Shown here: positions 1-6,188 of the stretch, in pieces
Layout: the number at the start of each line of letters is the position of its first letter
Numbering within the stretch: the first letter of the stretch is position 1
NCBI GenBank assembly: GCA_013361595.1
Contig: JABFXT010000400.1
Coordinates: 1-6,860, forward strand
DNA length: 6,860 bases
Source: Nocardia sp.
GTDB lineage: Bacteria > Actinomycetota > Actinomycetes > Mycobacteriales > Mycobacteriaceae
Direction of reading: 5' to 3'
Notes under the pieces: model-generated
The model's input: the letters and a program-made list of their open reading frames with translations, nothing else
Told to the model about the DNA's origin: nothing
The model's database searches: none
Translations under genes and position numbers: made by a program

Positions 1-133
1 TACTGCAATGCCTTCATAGCGCCTGTCCTCTCCGAGCCGAGCGACTGGGTGCGTACTGGTGGAACGGTAGCGAACGCGCATGTACAACGGTTGCCGACCA
101 GGCTAGTCCGGTGACGACCCGGGCGGTGGCATC

Positions 134-161
134 CGCGATCGGCCGACCGGCGGCCATCGCG
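134..161. repeat. Inverted repeat (hairpin) in the gene-free left edge
   Basis: Bases 1-357 hold no gene I can support; the short open frames there lack a good ribosome site and read as random Arg/Pro/Ala-rich peptides. The one clear structure is a dyad: CGCGAT (134-139) plus GGCC (141-144) pair with GGCC (152-155) plus ATCGCG (156-161). This gives a 10-bp stem with one bulged C at 140 and a 7-base loop. No T-run follows on either side, so a classical terminator is not shown. It lies about 200 bases upstream of the DUF4226-type gene and could be an operator, the end of an upstream transcript, or chance in G+C-rich DNA. Confidence 0.35.
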
Positions 162-357
162 ACCGAATCGCCTGCGTACGAGCCTTTCGGCCGAGCCGTT
201 CCGGTGCCCGGCGGATCGTTGGCTACCGCGTGTCCGGACCGTCTCGTCCGCCGTACGGATGCCGCCGGCGCCGGCCGGAGGTGTCCGATCGACCCTTCTC
301 GGCGGTGGGACCCGGATTAGGATTTCCAGGGTCATGGTCGAGATGCCGGAGATCCTC

Positions 358-1901
358 ATGCCGGATCAGAATGCGCCCGGCTACCCGGAAGAGTTCAAGT
401 TCTCGCCGCTGGTCGAGAACTACTACCGGGGGCTGCCGCGGGCGCTTCGCGGATATTGGGACGCCTTCGGTTCGGGAGAGGTGGCCGACCTCCCGTTGAA
501 ACCGGCTACCCGAAATGTGGAGGGGGCCGGGCAAGCTCGGATCCCGAACTATGCGGCGGTGGCGGCGCAGCTGGAGCGTCGGTTCCAGGACCTGCAGGAA
601 ATGGACAGGCAGATGGCCGATCGGGTCCGCCGATCCGTGGCCGCGACCCGCACCGGGCGGGAACGGGTCGAAGCCGCGATCCAGCGGATCAACGCGGACG
701 CGGGGACGGTCCCGGTCGGGAAGAGCAAAGGCGACCATATCCTCGACTACGCACCCGCCGGGCTCGATCGCGCCGACCGGGCGGTGGTGGATACGACACG
801 AGCCCATGGGGATCAGGCCCGACTGTTGGGTGAATTCGTCCGTCGCCTCGTCGAAACGACACCACCGCCCGGATCGGTCTCGGCGATACCTCCGCTCTTC
901 GCCCCGGATTCGGCGCCCGCCCGGGGTCGGCGCCCGTCCCGGTACCCGGCGCCGCAGGAGACCGGTCCCCGATCCGGGCGAACGACGCCGCCCCGGGCGA
1001 GGAACCGGCTCATCGGGACAATCGCGACACGGCCACGGCGCACCCCGGCGATTCGGGTGCCGCAGCCACGACCGCACCCGCTCCGAACGCTACGACGGAT
1101 ATGCGTCGATCGACTGCGGAGGATCCGAGCCCGGCGACTCGGAACTTCCTGCCGGGCAGAGCATCCGATACGACGGGACAGTCGGACCGTGCTCCGGCGA
1201 CAGCAGCGGAGGAACCCATATCCGCCGGACCGGGAGCGTCTCTCGGTGGCCGACCGGTCCTACCGTCCGCGCTTGCTACGACGGGTGCCTCGACACCCTG
1301 GTCGTCCAGGACCGGTGTCGCACCGGGTTCCGGTCGGTCCTCTGCCGTGTTCTCCGGGAAACGGACCGGCGCCGGCGAAATGGCGCGGCAACACGCGCCG
1401 TCGCCAGACGATGCCCGGGTGATCTATGTGTTTCCCGACGGTCGGACCCAGGAGGTCTCACCGGTCGTCGCGCAGGTACTCGACACGGCATTCGGTCGGA
1501 GAGCGAACACCGATACCCGGCCCGCATCCAGCGGCTCATCGAAGGCCGTCCCGGCCGAAGGCCCGAGCGATGTCCGGCACGAGACCGATCCGGTAAGCAC
1601 CGGCGATCTCGCGATATGGGCTCGGGGCAGTGCGGTGGTGGTGGCCTTCGGCGTCGGAGACAACCGCTCGTACGAAGTGATCGTCGACGGCCGCCTCCGG
1701 CCGTTCTCCGTTCGAATGGGTGCGGGATCCGGCGAATTCGGAGATCGGCAGCGTCCGGCGAGCACCTCCGGCGCGGGCGACGAGGTCGACGGTGAGGTGT
1801 CCGCACGGATTCAGGCGCCCCGGGCAACCGGTACCGCCCCGGCCACCGACGCCGTGGCCGCTGAGAAGCCGGAGGAAAAAGGAGCAGTCGTCAACGGCTG
1901 A
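358..1901 (+). pseudogene. DUF4226-type (type VII secretion-associated) protein, frameshifted
   Basis: The reconstructed protein is about 514 residues. The chosen start is ATG 358, with GGAG six bases upstream; ATG 334 and 343 in the same frame are less well placed. Residues 1-50 are acidic/aromatic (PGYPEEFKF...YYRGLP). Residues 60-166 are a charged helical region (LERRFQDLQEMDRQMADRV, TGRERVEAAIQRI) matching my memory of the DUF4226 pattern. A Pro/Ala/Gly/Thr-rich linker follows to about residue 350. The C-terminal domain has VFPDGRTQEV, GDLAIWARG and VDGRLRPFS, as in mycobacterial DUF4226 proteins, which often sit near ESX genes. The first frame is good to about 855 (ending RRLVE), then codon choice becomes poor and it stops at 1422. 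The frame one base back is open from 834 to 1901 with good codons from about 855 (NDTTARIGLGD). One missing A in the GAAAC at 853-857 explains this. The family call is from recall, and the molecular function is unknown. No signal peptide or membrane segment is seen. Confidence 0.6.
1101..1901 (+). CDS. C-terminal part of the DUF4226-type gene as it now stands
   Basis: This is the open frame left for the 3' half after the frameshift, taken from its first ATG. The same frame is clearly coding upstream of that ATG, back to about 855, without ATG or GTG, and no convincing ribosome site precedes 1101. The ATG is therefore probably an internal Met and not a true start. Residues 1-105 of this 266-residue stretch are low-complexity Thr/Ala/Gly/Ser/Pro linker. 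Residues 107-125 (VIYVFPDGRTQEVSPVVAQ) and 166-205 (GDLAIWARGSAVVVAFGVGD, then YEVIVDGRLRPFS) look like a compact beta-rich domain. The tail ends KPEEKGAVVNG. Automated annotation may list it as an independent hypothetical protein; I regard it as a fragment. Confidence 0.45.
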   Translation: MRRSTAEDPSPATRNFLPGRASDTTGQSDRAPATAAEEPISAGPGASLGGRPVLPSALATTGASTPWSSRTGVAPGSGRSSAVFSGKRTGAGEMARQHAPSPDDARVIYVFPDGRTQEVSPVVAQVLDTAFGRRANTDTRPASSGSSKAVPAEGPSDVRHETDPVSTGDLAIWARGSAVVVAFGVGDNRSYEVIVDGRLRPFSVRMGAGSGEFGDRQRPASTSGAGDEVDGEVSARIQAPRATGTAPATDAVAAEKPEEKGAVVNG

Positions 1902-1960
1902 GACACCTACACTTCGCCCCCGAGTACCGACCGAAATCGCCACGCCTGCGCTGAATCGGT

Positions 1961-1974
1961 GCGATGCCTATCGC
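1961..1974. terminator. Possible weak bidirectional stem-loop between convergent genes
   Basis: GCGAT (1961-1965) and ATCGC (1970-1974) form a perfect 5-bp stem with a 4-base loop. It lies in the 85-base gap between the plus-strand stop at 1901 and the minus-strand stop at 1987. Placement between converging genes suits a shared terminator, but the stem is short and only two T residues follow, so the call rests mostly on position. Confidence 0.25.
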
Positions 1975-1986
1975 TTCCCGCGTGGT

Positions 1987-2463
1987 TCAGGCGTCGCCTC
2001 GCCCGATGCTCGTGGTGGGAAGCGTCCCGGTAAGGGATGCGATTTCTGTGCCTATCAGCGGAAGTTCTGTGAATCCGCCGGCCAGAGTTGCCGACGTGGC
2101 CGTGATCCCAGCTCGCTCGCCGCGGGTGAGATTGCTCAATTGCTCCCCGACGGTCCGTCCGGCTTTCCCTTCCGCGAGCAGCGCCTCACCGGCTTTTCTT
2201 CCGAACGAGGCACCCAATCCGCCGCCGGCCGCGCCGATCGCCATATCCGCGACAAGGTTCCAGCCGCTGTGATCGTTCATCAGGCCGTGGACGGCACCGC
2301 CGATGAGCCCCCCGGCGGCACCGTAGAGCGGGTTCTTGAAGAGGCCACCCACGGCCGGGAGCGCGAAGCCCGCCACGGCCCCCAGGGTCGAGTTGTCGAT
2401 GTCGATCAACCTCGCGTCTCTATTCGGATCCGGTCCGACCCGAGCCGATTGTGGAACCCCCAT
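1987..2463 (-). CDS. Glycine-zipper membrane-associated hypothetical protein
   Basis: I do not recognise this 158-residue protein. Residues 27-41 (LGAVAGFALPAVGGL), 46-62 (LYGAAGGLIGGAVHGLM) and 70-86 (LVADMAIGAAGGGLGAS) are Gly/Ala-rich hydrophobic stretches with small residues every few positions, as in glycine-zipper helices that pack in membranes or oligomers. A basic linker (FGRKAGEALLAEGKAGR) follows, then a milder hydrophobic segment at 118-147. There is no signal peptide or catalytic motif. The start is uncertain: the ATG at 2463 has no visible ribosome site, though it lies 14 bases after the stop of the short upstream ORF, so translational coupling is possible. It converges on the DUF4226-type gene. 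Such glycine-rich stretches also occur in the middle of secreted polymorphic toxins, so this may be a surviving piece of a larger protein. Composition makes it far more gene-like than the overlapping plus-strand frames. Confidence 0.6.
   Translation of the reverse strand: MGVPQSARVGPDPNRDARLIDIDNSTLGAVAGFALPAVGGLFKNPLYGAAGGLIGGAVHGLMNDHSGWNLVADMAIGAAGGGLGASFGRKAGEALLAEGKAGRTVGEQLSNLTRGERAGITATSATLAGGFTELPLIGTEIASLTGTLPTTSIGRGDA
2258..2275. repeat. Imperfect direct repeat, copy 1 (inside the glycine-zipper gene)
   Basis: TTCCAGCCGCTG followed, after one mismatched base, by GATCG. The same 17 of 18 bases recur at 2536-2553, 278 bases away in the same orientation. On the coding (minus) strand both copies encode the D-x-S-G-W-N core. 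Confidence 0.6.
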
Positions 2464-2477
2464 TATTGTCTGCCGGA

Positions 2478-2582
2478 CTATCGGCCGGCGAACTCGATCC
2501 GGAGCGAAGACGACACCGGCGCATCCACGTCGAGATTCCAGCCGCTGAGATCGCTCTGCATGCCGAAGATGCCACCGCCCAC
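2478..2582 (-). pseudogene. Short ORF: probable remnant of a duplicated glycine-zipper module
   Basis: An open stretch on the minus strand runs from just after a TAA (2601-2603) to a TAG (2478-2480). From GTG 2582 it encodes 34 residues; from ATG 2559-2561, 27 residues. Its GGGIFGMQSDLSGWNLDVD aligns without gaps to residues 55-73 of the neighbouring glycine-zipper protein (GGAVHGLMNDHSGWNLVAD), with 10 of 19 identical by my count. Downstream of this the two sequences diverge (ending SSSLRIEFAGR here). No strong ribosome site precedes either start. It sits 14 bases upstream of the glycine-zipper start and 34 bases past the ligase stop. Most likely it is the decayed copy of a duplicated gene; a short coupled or leader peptide is the alternative. 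Confidence 0.45.
2536..2553. repeat. Imperfect direct repeat, copy 2 (inside the short remnant ORF)
   Basis: Partner of the repeat at 2258-2275. The flanks differ at the DNA level but keep protein similarity upstream (GG-x-[IV]-x-G-[ML]). This argues for an old duplication and not a recent one or a simple codon-bias match. Confidence 0.6.
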
Positions 2583-2604
2583 AACTTCCAGAAGAGGGGG
2601 TTAC

Positions 2605-2628
2605 GGCGCGCCCGGGTCAGCGCGCGCC
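2605..2628 (-). terminator. G+C-rich hairpin spanning the ligase stop codon
   Basis: GGCGCGC (2605-2611) pairs with GCGCGCC (2622-2628), giving a 7-bp all-G/C stem with a 10-base loop that contains the TGA of the acetoacetate-CoA ligase gene. In the transcribed direction it is followed by GTAACCCCCT, with no U-tract. It could stall polymerase or protect the 3' end. A canonical intrinsic terminator is not shown. Confidence 0.3.
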
Positions 2629-4563
2629 CGGTGGGCGGATACCGGTATACCAGTCGAGCAGAGCGGGATCGTCGACGGCGCTGCGTTCGACCACGTGTGC
2701 CGGGTCGGCCCCCTGGAACAGGCGTTTGATCGGGACCTCGAGCTTTTTACCGGTACGGGTGTGCGGAATCGCGGGCGCGAGGAGGATCTCGTCGGGCACA
2801 TGGCGTGGCGAGACCTCGGTGCGGATGACTTCCTTGATCCGGTCGCGTAACCCGTCGGTGAGCTCGGAGCCCGGGGCCAGTACCACGAACAGCGGCATCC
2901 AGTAGCCGCCGTCGGGCTGTTCGGCGCCGATGACCAGAGCCTCGGCTACCTCGGGCAACCGCTCGACCGCCTGATAGATATCGGCGCTGCCCATCCGGAT
3001 GCCGTGCCGGTTGAGCGTGGAATCGGAACGGCCGTGCACCACGACGCTGCCGCGTCCGGTGAGCGTGATCCAGTCGCCGTGGCGCCATACGCCGGGGTAG
3101 CTGTCGAAGTAGGCATCGTGATAGCGGGCGCCGTCCGGGTCGCGCCAGAAATGGATCGGCATCGACGGCATCGGCGCGGTGACCACCAGTTCCCCGACTT
3201 CGCCGCGTACCGACTGCCCGACCTCGTCGTAGGCGTCGAGCGCGACCCCCAGGTAGGGCGCCGACAGTTCACCAGGCCAGACCGGCACGGTCCGGACCCC
3301 GCCGGCGAACGCCGAGACGATATCGGTTCCGCCGCTGATGGAGGCCACGGGTATATCACCGGCGTTGTCGCGCAGCCACAGCGCCGAGGTCGCGGGCAAC
3401 GAGGAACCGGTGATCCCGATGAGCCGCAGTGCCGAGAGATCGTGCTCGGTACGCGGCACCGCCCCCGCTTTCATACAGCCGAGGACATAGCCGGGGCTGG
3501 TCCCCAGGACGGTCGCGCGGGTGCGGGCGGTGATCTCCCAGAGCGAATCCGGGCGGGGATGGGCCGGGCTCCCGTCGTAACAGACGATGGTCGCCCCGGC
3601 GAGCAGGCCCGCGACCTGGAAATTCCACATCATCCAGCTCGGGCTGGTGTACCAGAGGAAGGTGTCCTCGGGCCCGATATCCGATTGCAGGGCAATGGCT
3701 TTGAGATGTTCCAGCAGCACGCCGCCGTGCCCGTGCACGATCCCCTTGGGCAGGCCGGTGGTACCGGAGGAGAAAACGATCCAGAGTGGGTGCGCGAAAT
3801 CGACGGTCTCGATCTCCGGGAACGGATCACCGCCGGCCGGGTCGGACGCGACCGACCACGGTGTGCTGTCCGGGATCTCCACGCCCAGGCGCGATACGAC
3901 GACGGTGGCACGTACGGTATCCAGCCCGGCCCGCAACACGGCGATATCGGCGCTCTTGTCGTGGGTTTTCCCGCCGTAGCGATAGCCGTCGGCGGTGACC
4001 AGGACGACCGGCTCCAACTGCCCCAGCCGGTCCAGCGCCGCCTTGGCCGAGTAGTCCTGGCCGCAGGCACTCCAGACCGCGCCGACCGCCGCGGCCCCCA
4101 GAAACGCCACCACGGTTTCGGTGATATCGGGCAGATAGCCGATCACCCGGTCACCGGGCGCCACCCCGAGTCCACGCAGCGTCCGGGCGAACGCGGCCAC
4201 CCGGGCCAGCAATTCGGCCCACGAGGTCGCCACGATATCCGGGCTGTCCTCGGTGACCTGCAGAATCGCCGGTCGGTCGGTCCGGGCCTGCGCGACCACC
4301 CGGTCCACGTAGTTCAACGTGGTACCGGGGAACCAGCGCGCCCCCGGCATCTCGGGACAGGGCAGCACCTCACCGGCGACGGGCCCGAGTTCGAAGTATT
4401 CCCACACGGCCAGCCAGAACTCGCTCAGGTTGTCCACCGACCATTGCCAGAGTGCCTGGTAGTCGGGTAGTTCGGCGCCGGAGCGCGCGGCCGCGAAACG
4501 GGCGAAATCGGTGACCCGGGCGTCGGCGATATCCCGTTCGGTCGGTACCCACTGTGGTTCCAC
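2617..4563 (-). CDS. Acetoacetate-CoA ligase (acetoacetyl-CoA synthetase)
   Basis: This cytoplasmic ANL-superfamily enzyme would convert acetoacetate, ATP and CoA to acetoacetyl-CoA, AMP and pyrophosphate. It is 648 residues, the usual length for the family. An N-terminal acetyl-CoA-synthetase-type region is seen at about 35-95 (YQALWQWSVDNLSEFWLAVW, then RWFPGTTLNYVDR). The phosphate-binding motif is FSSGTTGLPKG (264-274), the adenine-site motif SGGTD (410-414), the ribose-binding motif HGD (495-497), and the hinge GRSDSTLNRHG (511-521). The C-terminal TGK supplies the expected catalytic Lys606. The start is GTG 4563 with GGAAAGGG eight bases upstream. It is the last gene of the minus-strand catabolic set, 202 bases behind the CitE-like lyase, whose proposed product (acetoacetate from HMG-CoA) is its substrate. 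It could instead feed polyhydroxybutyrate or sterol-related acetoacetate metabolism. The family assignment is firm and the pathway is inferred. Confidence 0.93.
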   Translation of the reverse strand: MEPQWVPTERDIADARVTDFARFAAARSGAELPDYQALWQWSVDNLSEFWLAVWEYFELGPVAGEVLPCPEMPGARWFPGTTLNYVDRVVAQARTDRPAILQVTEDSPDIVATSWAELLARVAAFARTLRGLGVAPGDRVIGYLPDITETVVAFLGAAAVGAVWSACGQDYSAKAALDRLGQLEPVVLVTADGYRYGGKTHDKSADIAVLRAGLDTVRATVVVSRLGVEIPDSTPWSVASDPAGGDPFPEIETVDFAHPLWIVFSSGTTGLPKGIVHGHGGVLLEHLKAIALQSDIGPEDTFLWYTSPSWMMWNFQVAGLLAGATIVCYDGSPAHPRPDSLWEITARTRATVLGTSPGYVLGCMKAGAVPRTEHDLSALRLIGITGSSLPATSALWLRDNAGDIPVASISGGTDIVSAFAGGVRTVPVWPGELSAPYLGVALDAYDEVGQSVRGEVGELVVTAPMPSMPIHFWRDPDGARYHDAYFDSYPGVWRHGDWITLTGRGSVVVHGRSDSTLNRHGIRMGSADIYQAVERLPEVAEALVIGAEQPDGGYWMPLFVVLAPGSELTDGLRDRIKEVIRTEVSPRHVPDEILLAPAIPHTRTGKKLEVPIKRLFQGADPAHVVERSAVDDPALLDWYTGIRPPGAR

Positions 4564-4599
4564 CGGGGTAACCCTTTCCTCTGCTGTGTTCGTTCGGCG

Positions 4600-4615
4600 C
4601 CGCCCACGGGGGCGG
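4600..4615 (-). promoter_or_regulatory. Compact G+C hairpin in the ligase leader
   Basis: CCGCCC (4600-4605) and GGGCGG (4610-4615) form a perfect 6-bp stem with a 4-base loop, about 36 bases upstream of the ligase GTG. No T-run follows, so it is at most a pause or processing site. Short hairpins of this kind are common by chance in such G+C-rich DNA. Confidence 0.25.
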
Positions 4616-4620
4616 AGTGC

Positions 4621-4654
4621 TGTCCTGTTGCCGAAGAGCTATCCGGGCAGGACA
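4621..4654. promoter_or_regulatory. Spaced inverted repeat between lyase and ligase genes
   Basis: TGTCCTG (4621-4627) and CAGGACA (4648-4654) are perfect 7-bp inverted repeats separated by 20 bases. Inside the spacer a CCG and a CGG add partial pairing. The dyad lies in the 202-base gap (4564-4765) that separates the ligase from the otherwise tightly packed genes to its right, so the ligase may have its own promoter and operator here. I find no convincing -10/-35 pair. The arm spacing would suit a long hairpin or a two-site operator; no regulator gene is in view. Confidence 0.35.
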
Positions 4655-4765
4655 CGAGATCGTGTGCCCATGTTCATCGATCGCTGTGGCAGTCGCATCC
4701 GATTCTCCCGCCTTCGGCGTCCTTCGTGGGCTCGAACGTTCCCCCGGGATACCGCCGACGTCGTC

Positions 4766-5617
4766 TCAGCGGGTGGTCTGTTCGTCGCTCCGCGCCCGCA
4801 GGCAGATCTGTTCGGCGTGGCGCAGCAGCGGCGCGTCCACCATCCGGCCCTCGTAGGTGAAGACCCCGCGATGGTTCGGTGCGGCAGCGAGTACGCCCCG
4901 GGCCCAGTCGATCTCGTCCTGTGCGGGCGCGTAGGCGGCCCGGATGACCGGGAGCTGCGAAGGGTGGATGGCGACCTTGATCTCGAACCCCACCGCCACC
5001 GCGTCTTCGGCCTCGGCCCGCAGTCCGTCCAGGTCACCGATGTTCAGATACACCATGTCCAGAGCCAGCCGCCCGTGCGCTTTGGCGGCGAGCAGACCGG
5101 TGCTGCGCAGATGCAGCGCCACATCGCGATAGCCGCCGTCGGCCCGGCGGGTGCCGGTACCGCCCATCGCGGCGATCAGGTCCTCGACCCCGCACATCAC
5201 GCCGCGGGTATTGGCGGCCGAGGCGATCTGCTGGATCTCCAATGCGCCCAGGGGCGATTCGATCAGTGCGAACACCTGGTACCCGGACAGCCTCGTCACC
5301 TGGTGGATCGATTCGGTTTTGGGCAGCATGACCAGCCGGTAGTCGGTGTGGCGCAATGCTTCCAGGTCCAGTTCGTGTTCCGGGGTTCCGGACGGATTGA
5401 CCCGGACCACCGTGGTCGAGGGGTCGAGGGGAGTCGCCATGAGGGCGGTGCGGGCCGCGGGTTAATCGGCCGGGGCCACGCCGTCCTCGAGGTCGAGGAT
5501 CACTACATCGGCGGCATCGGCGGCCTTGTGGTAGCGCTCGGGGCGGTCGGCGGGGCAGAACAGCCACGCCGGTCCGGGCGACTGCCAGCCGGTGTCCGGG
5601 ATCGGCTGATCGGTCAC
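4766..5617 (-). pseudogene. citE: CitE-like (HpcH/HpaI family) beta-hydroxyacyl-CoA lyase, premature stop at codon 52
   Basis: Family members are cytoplasmic Mg-dependent enzymes that cleave beta-hydroxyacyl-CoAs. The mycobacterial relative Rv2498c is reported to act on HMG-CoA (leucine route) and citramalyl-CoA (itaconate route). The frame from GTG 5617 has AGGAGG eight bases upstream and would give 282 sense codons plus the internal stop, near the usual size. Residues 18-51 (WLFCPADRPERY, then VVILDLEDGVAPAD) are the expected first strand and DLED loop, followed by TAA (5462-5464), then PAAR and onward in the same frame. Family members usually read ADKPAAR here, so one A-to-T change of AAA to TAA explains it. 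Downstream features are intact: VVRVN with Arg72, ALIESP with Glu120, GVEDLIAAMGG with Asp146 and AIHPSQLP, counting the stop codon. The ATG at 5440 leaves a 224-residue ORF but has no ribosome site and lacks the DLED segment. It could be a real mutation or a sequence error. Confidence 0.8.
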
Positions 5618-5625
5618 TTCTGGTA

Positions 5626-5631
5626 CCTCCT
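5626..5631 (-). promoter_or_regulatory. Strong ribosome-binding site for the CitE-like lyase
   Basis: AGGAGG on the minus strand lies eight bases before GTG 5617. It fixes the true start of the lyase 177 bases upstream of the ATG that an ORF finder would choose, and so exposes the in-frame stop. Confidence 0.8.
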
Positions 5632-5657
5632 CGCGGTGCGTGCGCCGGTCGGCGGCC

Positions 5658-6188
5658 TCACCCCTGTTCCCCTGCCGGGCGCAGGCGGATCAGCGCGTTG
5701 CGGACAGCCACCCCGACCACTGTGCCGTGCTGGTTGCGGGCGACGTGCCGGAAGGTGACCACCCCTTGACCGGGCCGGCTCTTCGATTCCCGCTTGTCGA
5801 GCACCACCGTCTCGGTGTACACGGTGTCGCCGTGGAAGAGCGGTGCCGGGAACTTCACCTCGTCGAAGCCCAGATTCGCGACCGTGGTGCCCTGGGTCAG
5901 ATGCGCGACGGCCTGACCGATCATGGTGCCCAGGGTGAACAGCGAATTCACCAGTCGCTCGTGGAACGGCTCCTGGGCGTCGCTGAAGGCTTTGTCAATG
6001 TGCAGGCCCTGGGTGTTCATGGTCAGCGTACTGAACAGCACATTGTCGGTTTCGGTCATGGTGCGGCCGGGACGGTGCTCGTAGAGCACGCCGGTTTCCA
6101 GTTCTTCGAACCAGAGACCGGTCTGGACTACCCGTTTCAGGCCGGTGGTGTCGTGGTCGACATCCTTGGTGATCTTCTCGCCGCTCAC
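5658..6188 (-). CDS. MaoC-family (hot-dog) enoyl-CoA hydratase, Rv2499c-like
   Basis: This 176-residue single hot-dog-fold protein resembles the mycobacterial Rv2499c type. It would hydrate an enoyl-CoA in the cytoplasm; in this setting 3-methylglutaconyl-CoA or itaconyl-CoA is the likely substrate. Visible features are GLWFEELETG (24-33), ETDNVLFSTLTMNTQGLHID (46-65, with Asn58, His63 and Asp65 in the place of the hydratase active-site loop), then the central-helix sequence LVNSLFTLGTMIGQAV (79-94) and FPAPLFHGDTVYTET (113-127), a typical MaoC pattern. The start is GTG 6188, sharing GTGA with the stop of the acyl-CoA dehydrogenase gene, so the two are translationally coupled. The next gene begins 40 bases downstream. 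The classical Asp-His spacing of R-specific hydratases is altered here (Asn at the first position), so the exact substrate and mechanism are uncertain. Confidence 0.88.
   Translation of the reverse strand: MSGEKITKDVDHDTTGLKRVVQTGLWFEELETGVLYEHRPGRTMTETDNVLFSTLTMNTQGLHIDKAFSDAQEPFHERLVNSLFTLGTMIGQAVAHLTQGTTVANLGFDEVKFPAPLFHGDTVYTETVVLDKRESKSRPGQGVVTFRHVARNQHGTVVGVAVRNALIRLRPAGEQG

Noticed and set aside
111..320. 69-codon plus-strand frame from GTG 111
   Set aside because: No ribosome site, random-looking composition and no recognisable feature; too weak to call.
834..870. Programmed -1 ribosomal frameshift joining the two DUF4226 frames
   Set aside because: No X-XXY-YYZ slippery heptamer in the overlap; the GAAAC run fits a simple base loss better.
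223..1077. 284-codon minus-strand open frame opposite the DUF4226-type gene
   Set aside because: Extremely Arg/Pro/Gly-rich with no domain; the opposite-strand frame has coherent helices and a well-placed ribosome site.
515..1795. 426-codon plus-strand frame in the same region
   Set aside because: Dominated by Arg, Ser, Pro and Gly and shows no family pattern; it is the third-frame shadow of the broken gene.
3004..4470. 488-codon plus-strand open frame
   Set aside because: Lies wholly opposite the acetoacetate-CoA ligase, whose motifs are unmistakable; long antisense frames are expected in G+C-rich DNA.
5418..5440. Re-initiation giving a functional lyase from ATG 5440
   Set aside because: No ribosome site precedes it and the resulting protein lacks the first strand and the DLED loop; coupling across 21 bases cannot be excluded but is not supported.
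5462..5464. Recoding of the lyase stop as selenocysteine or pyrrolysine
   Set aside because: The codon is TAA, which is used for neither, and the family typically has Lys there with no catalytic need for a special residue.
5034..5567. 177-codon minus-strand frame overlapping the lyase start
   Set aside because: Arg/Pro/Gly-rich shadow in another frame; the true lyase frame has the AGGAGG, DLED and ALIESP features.
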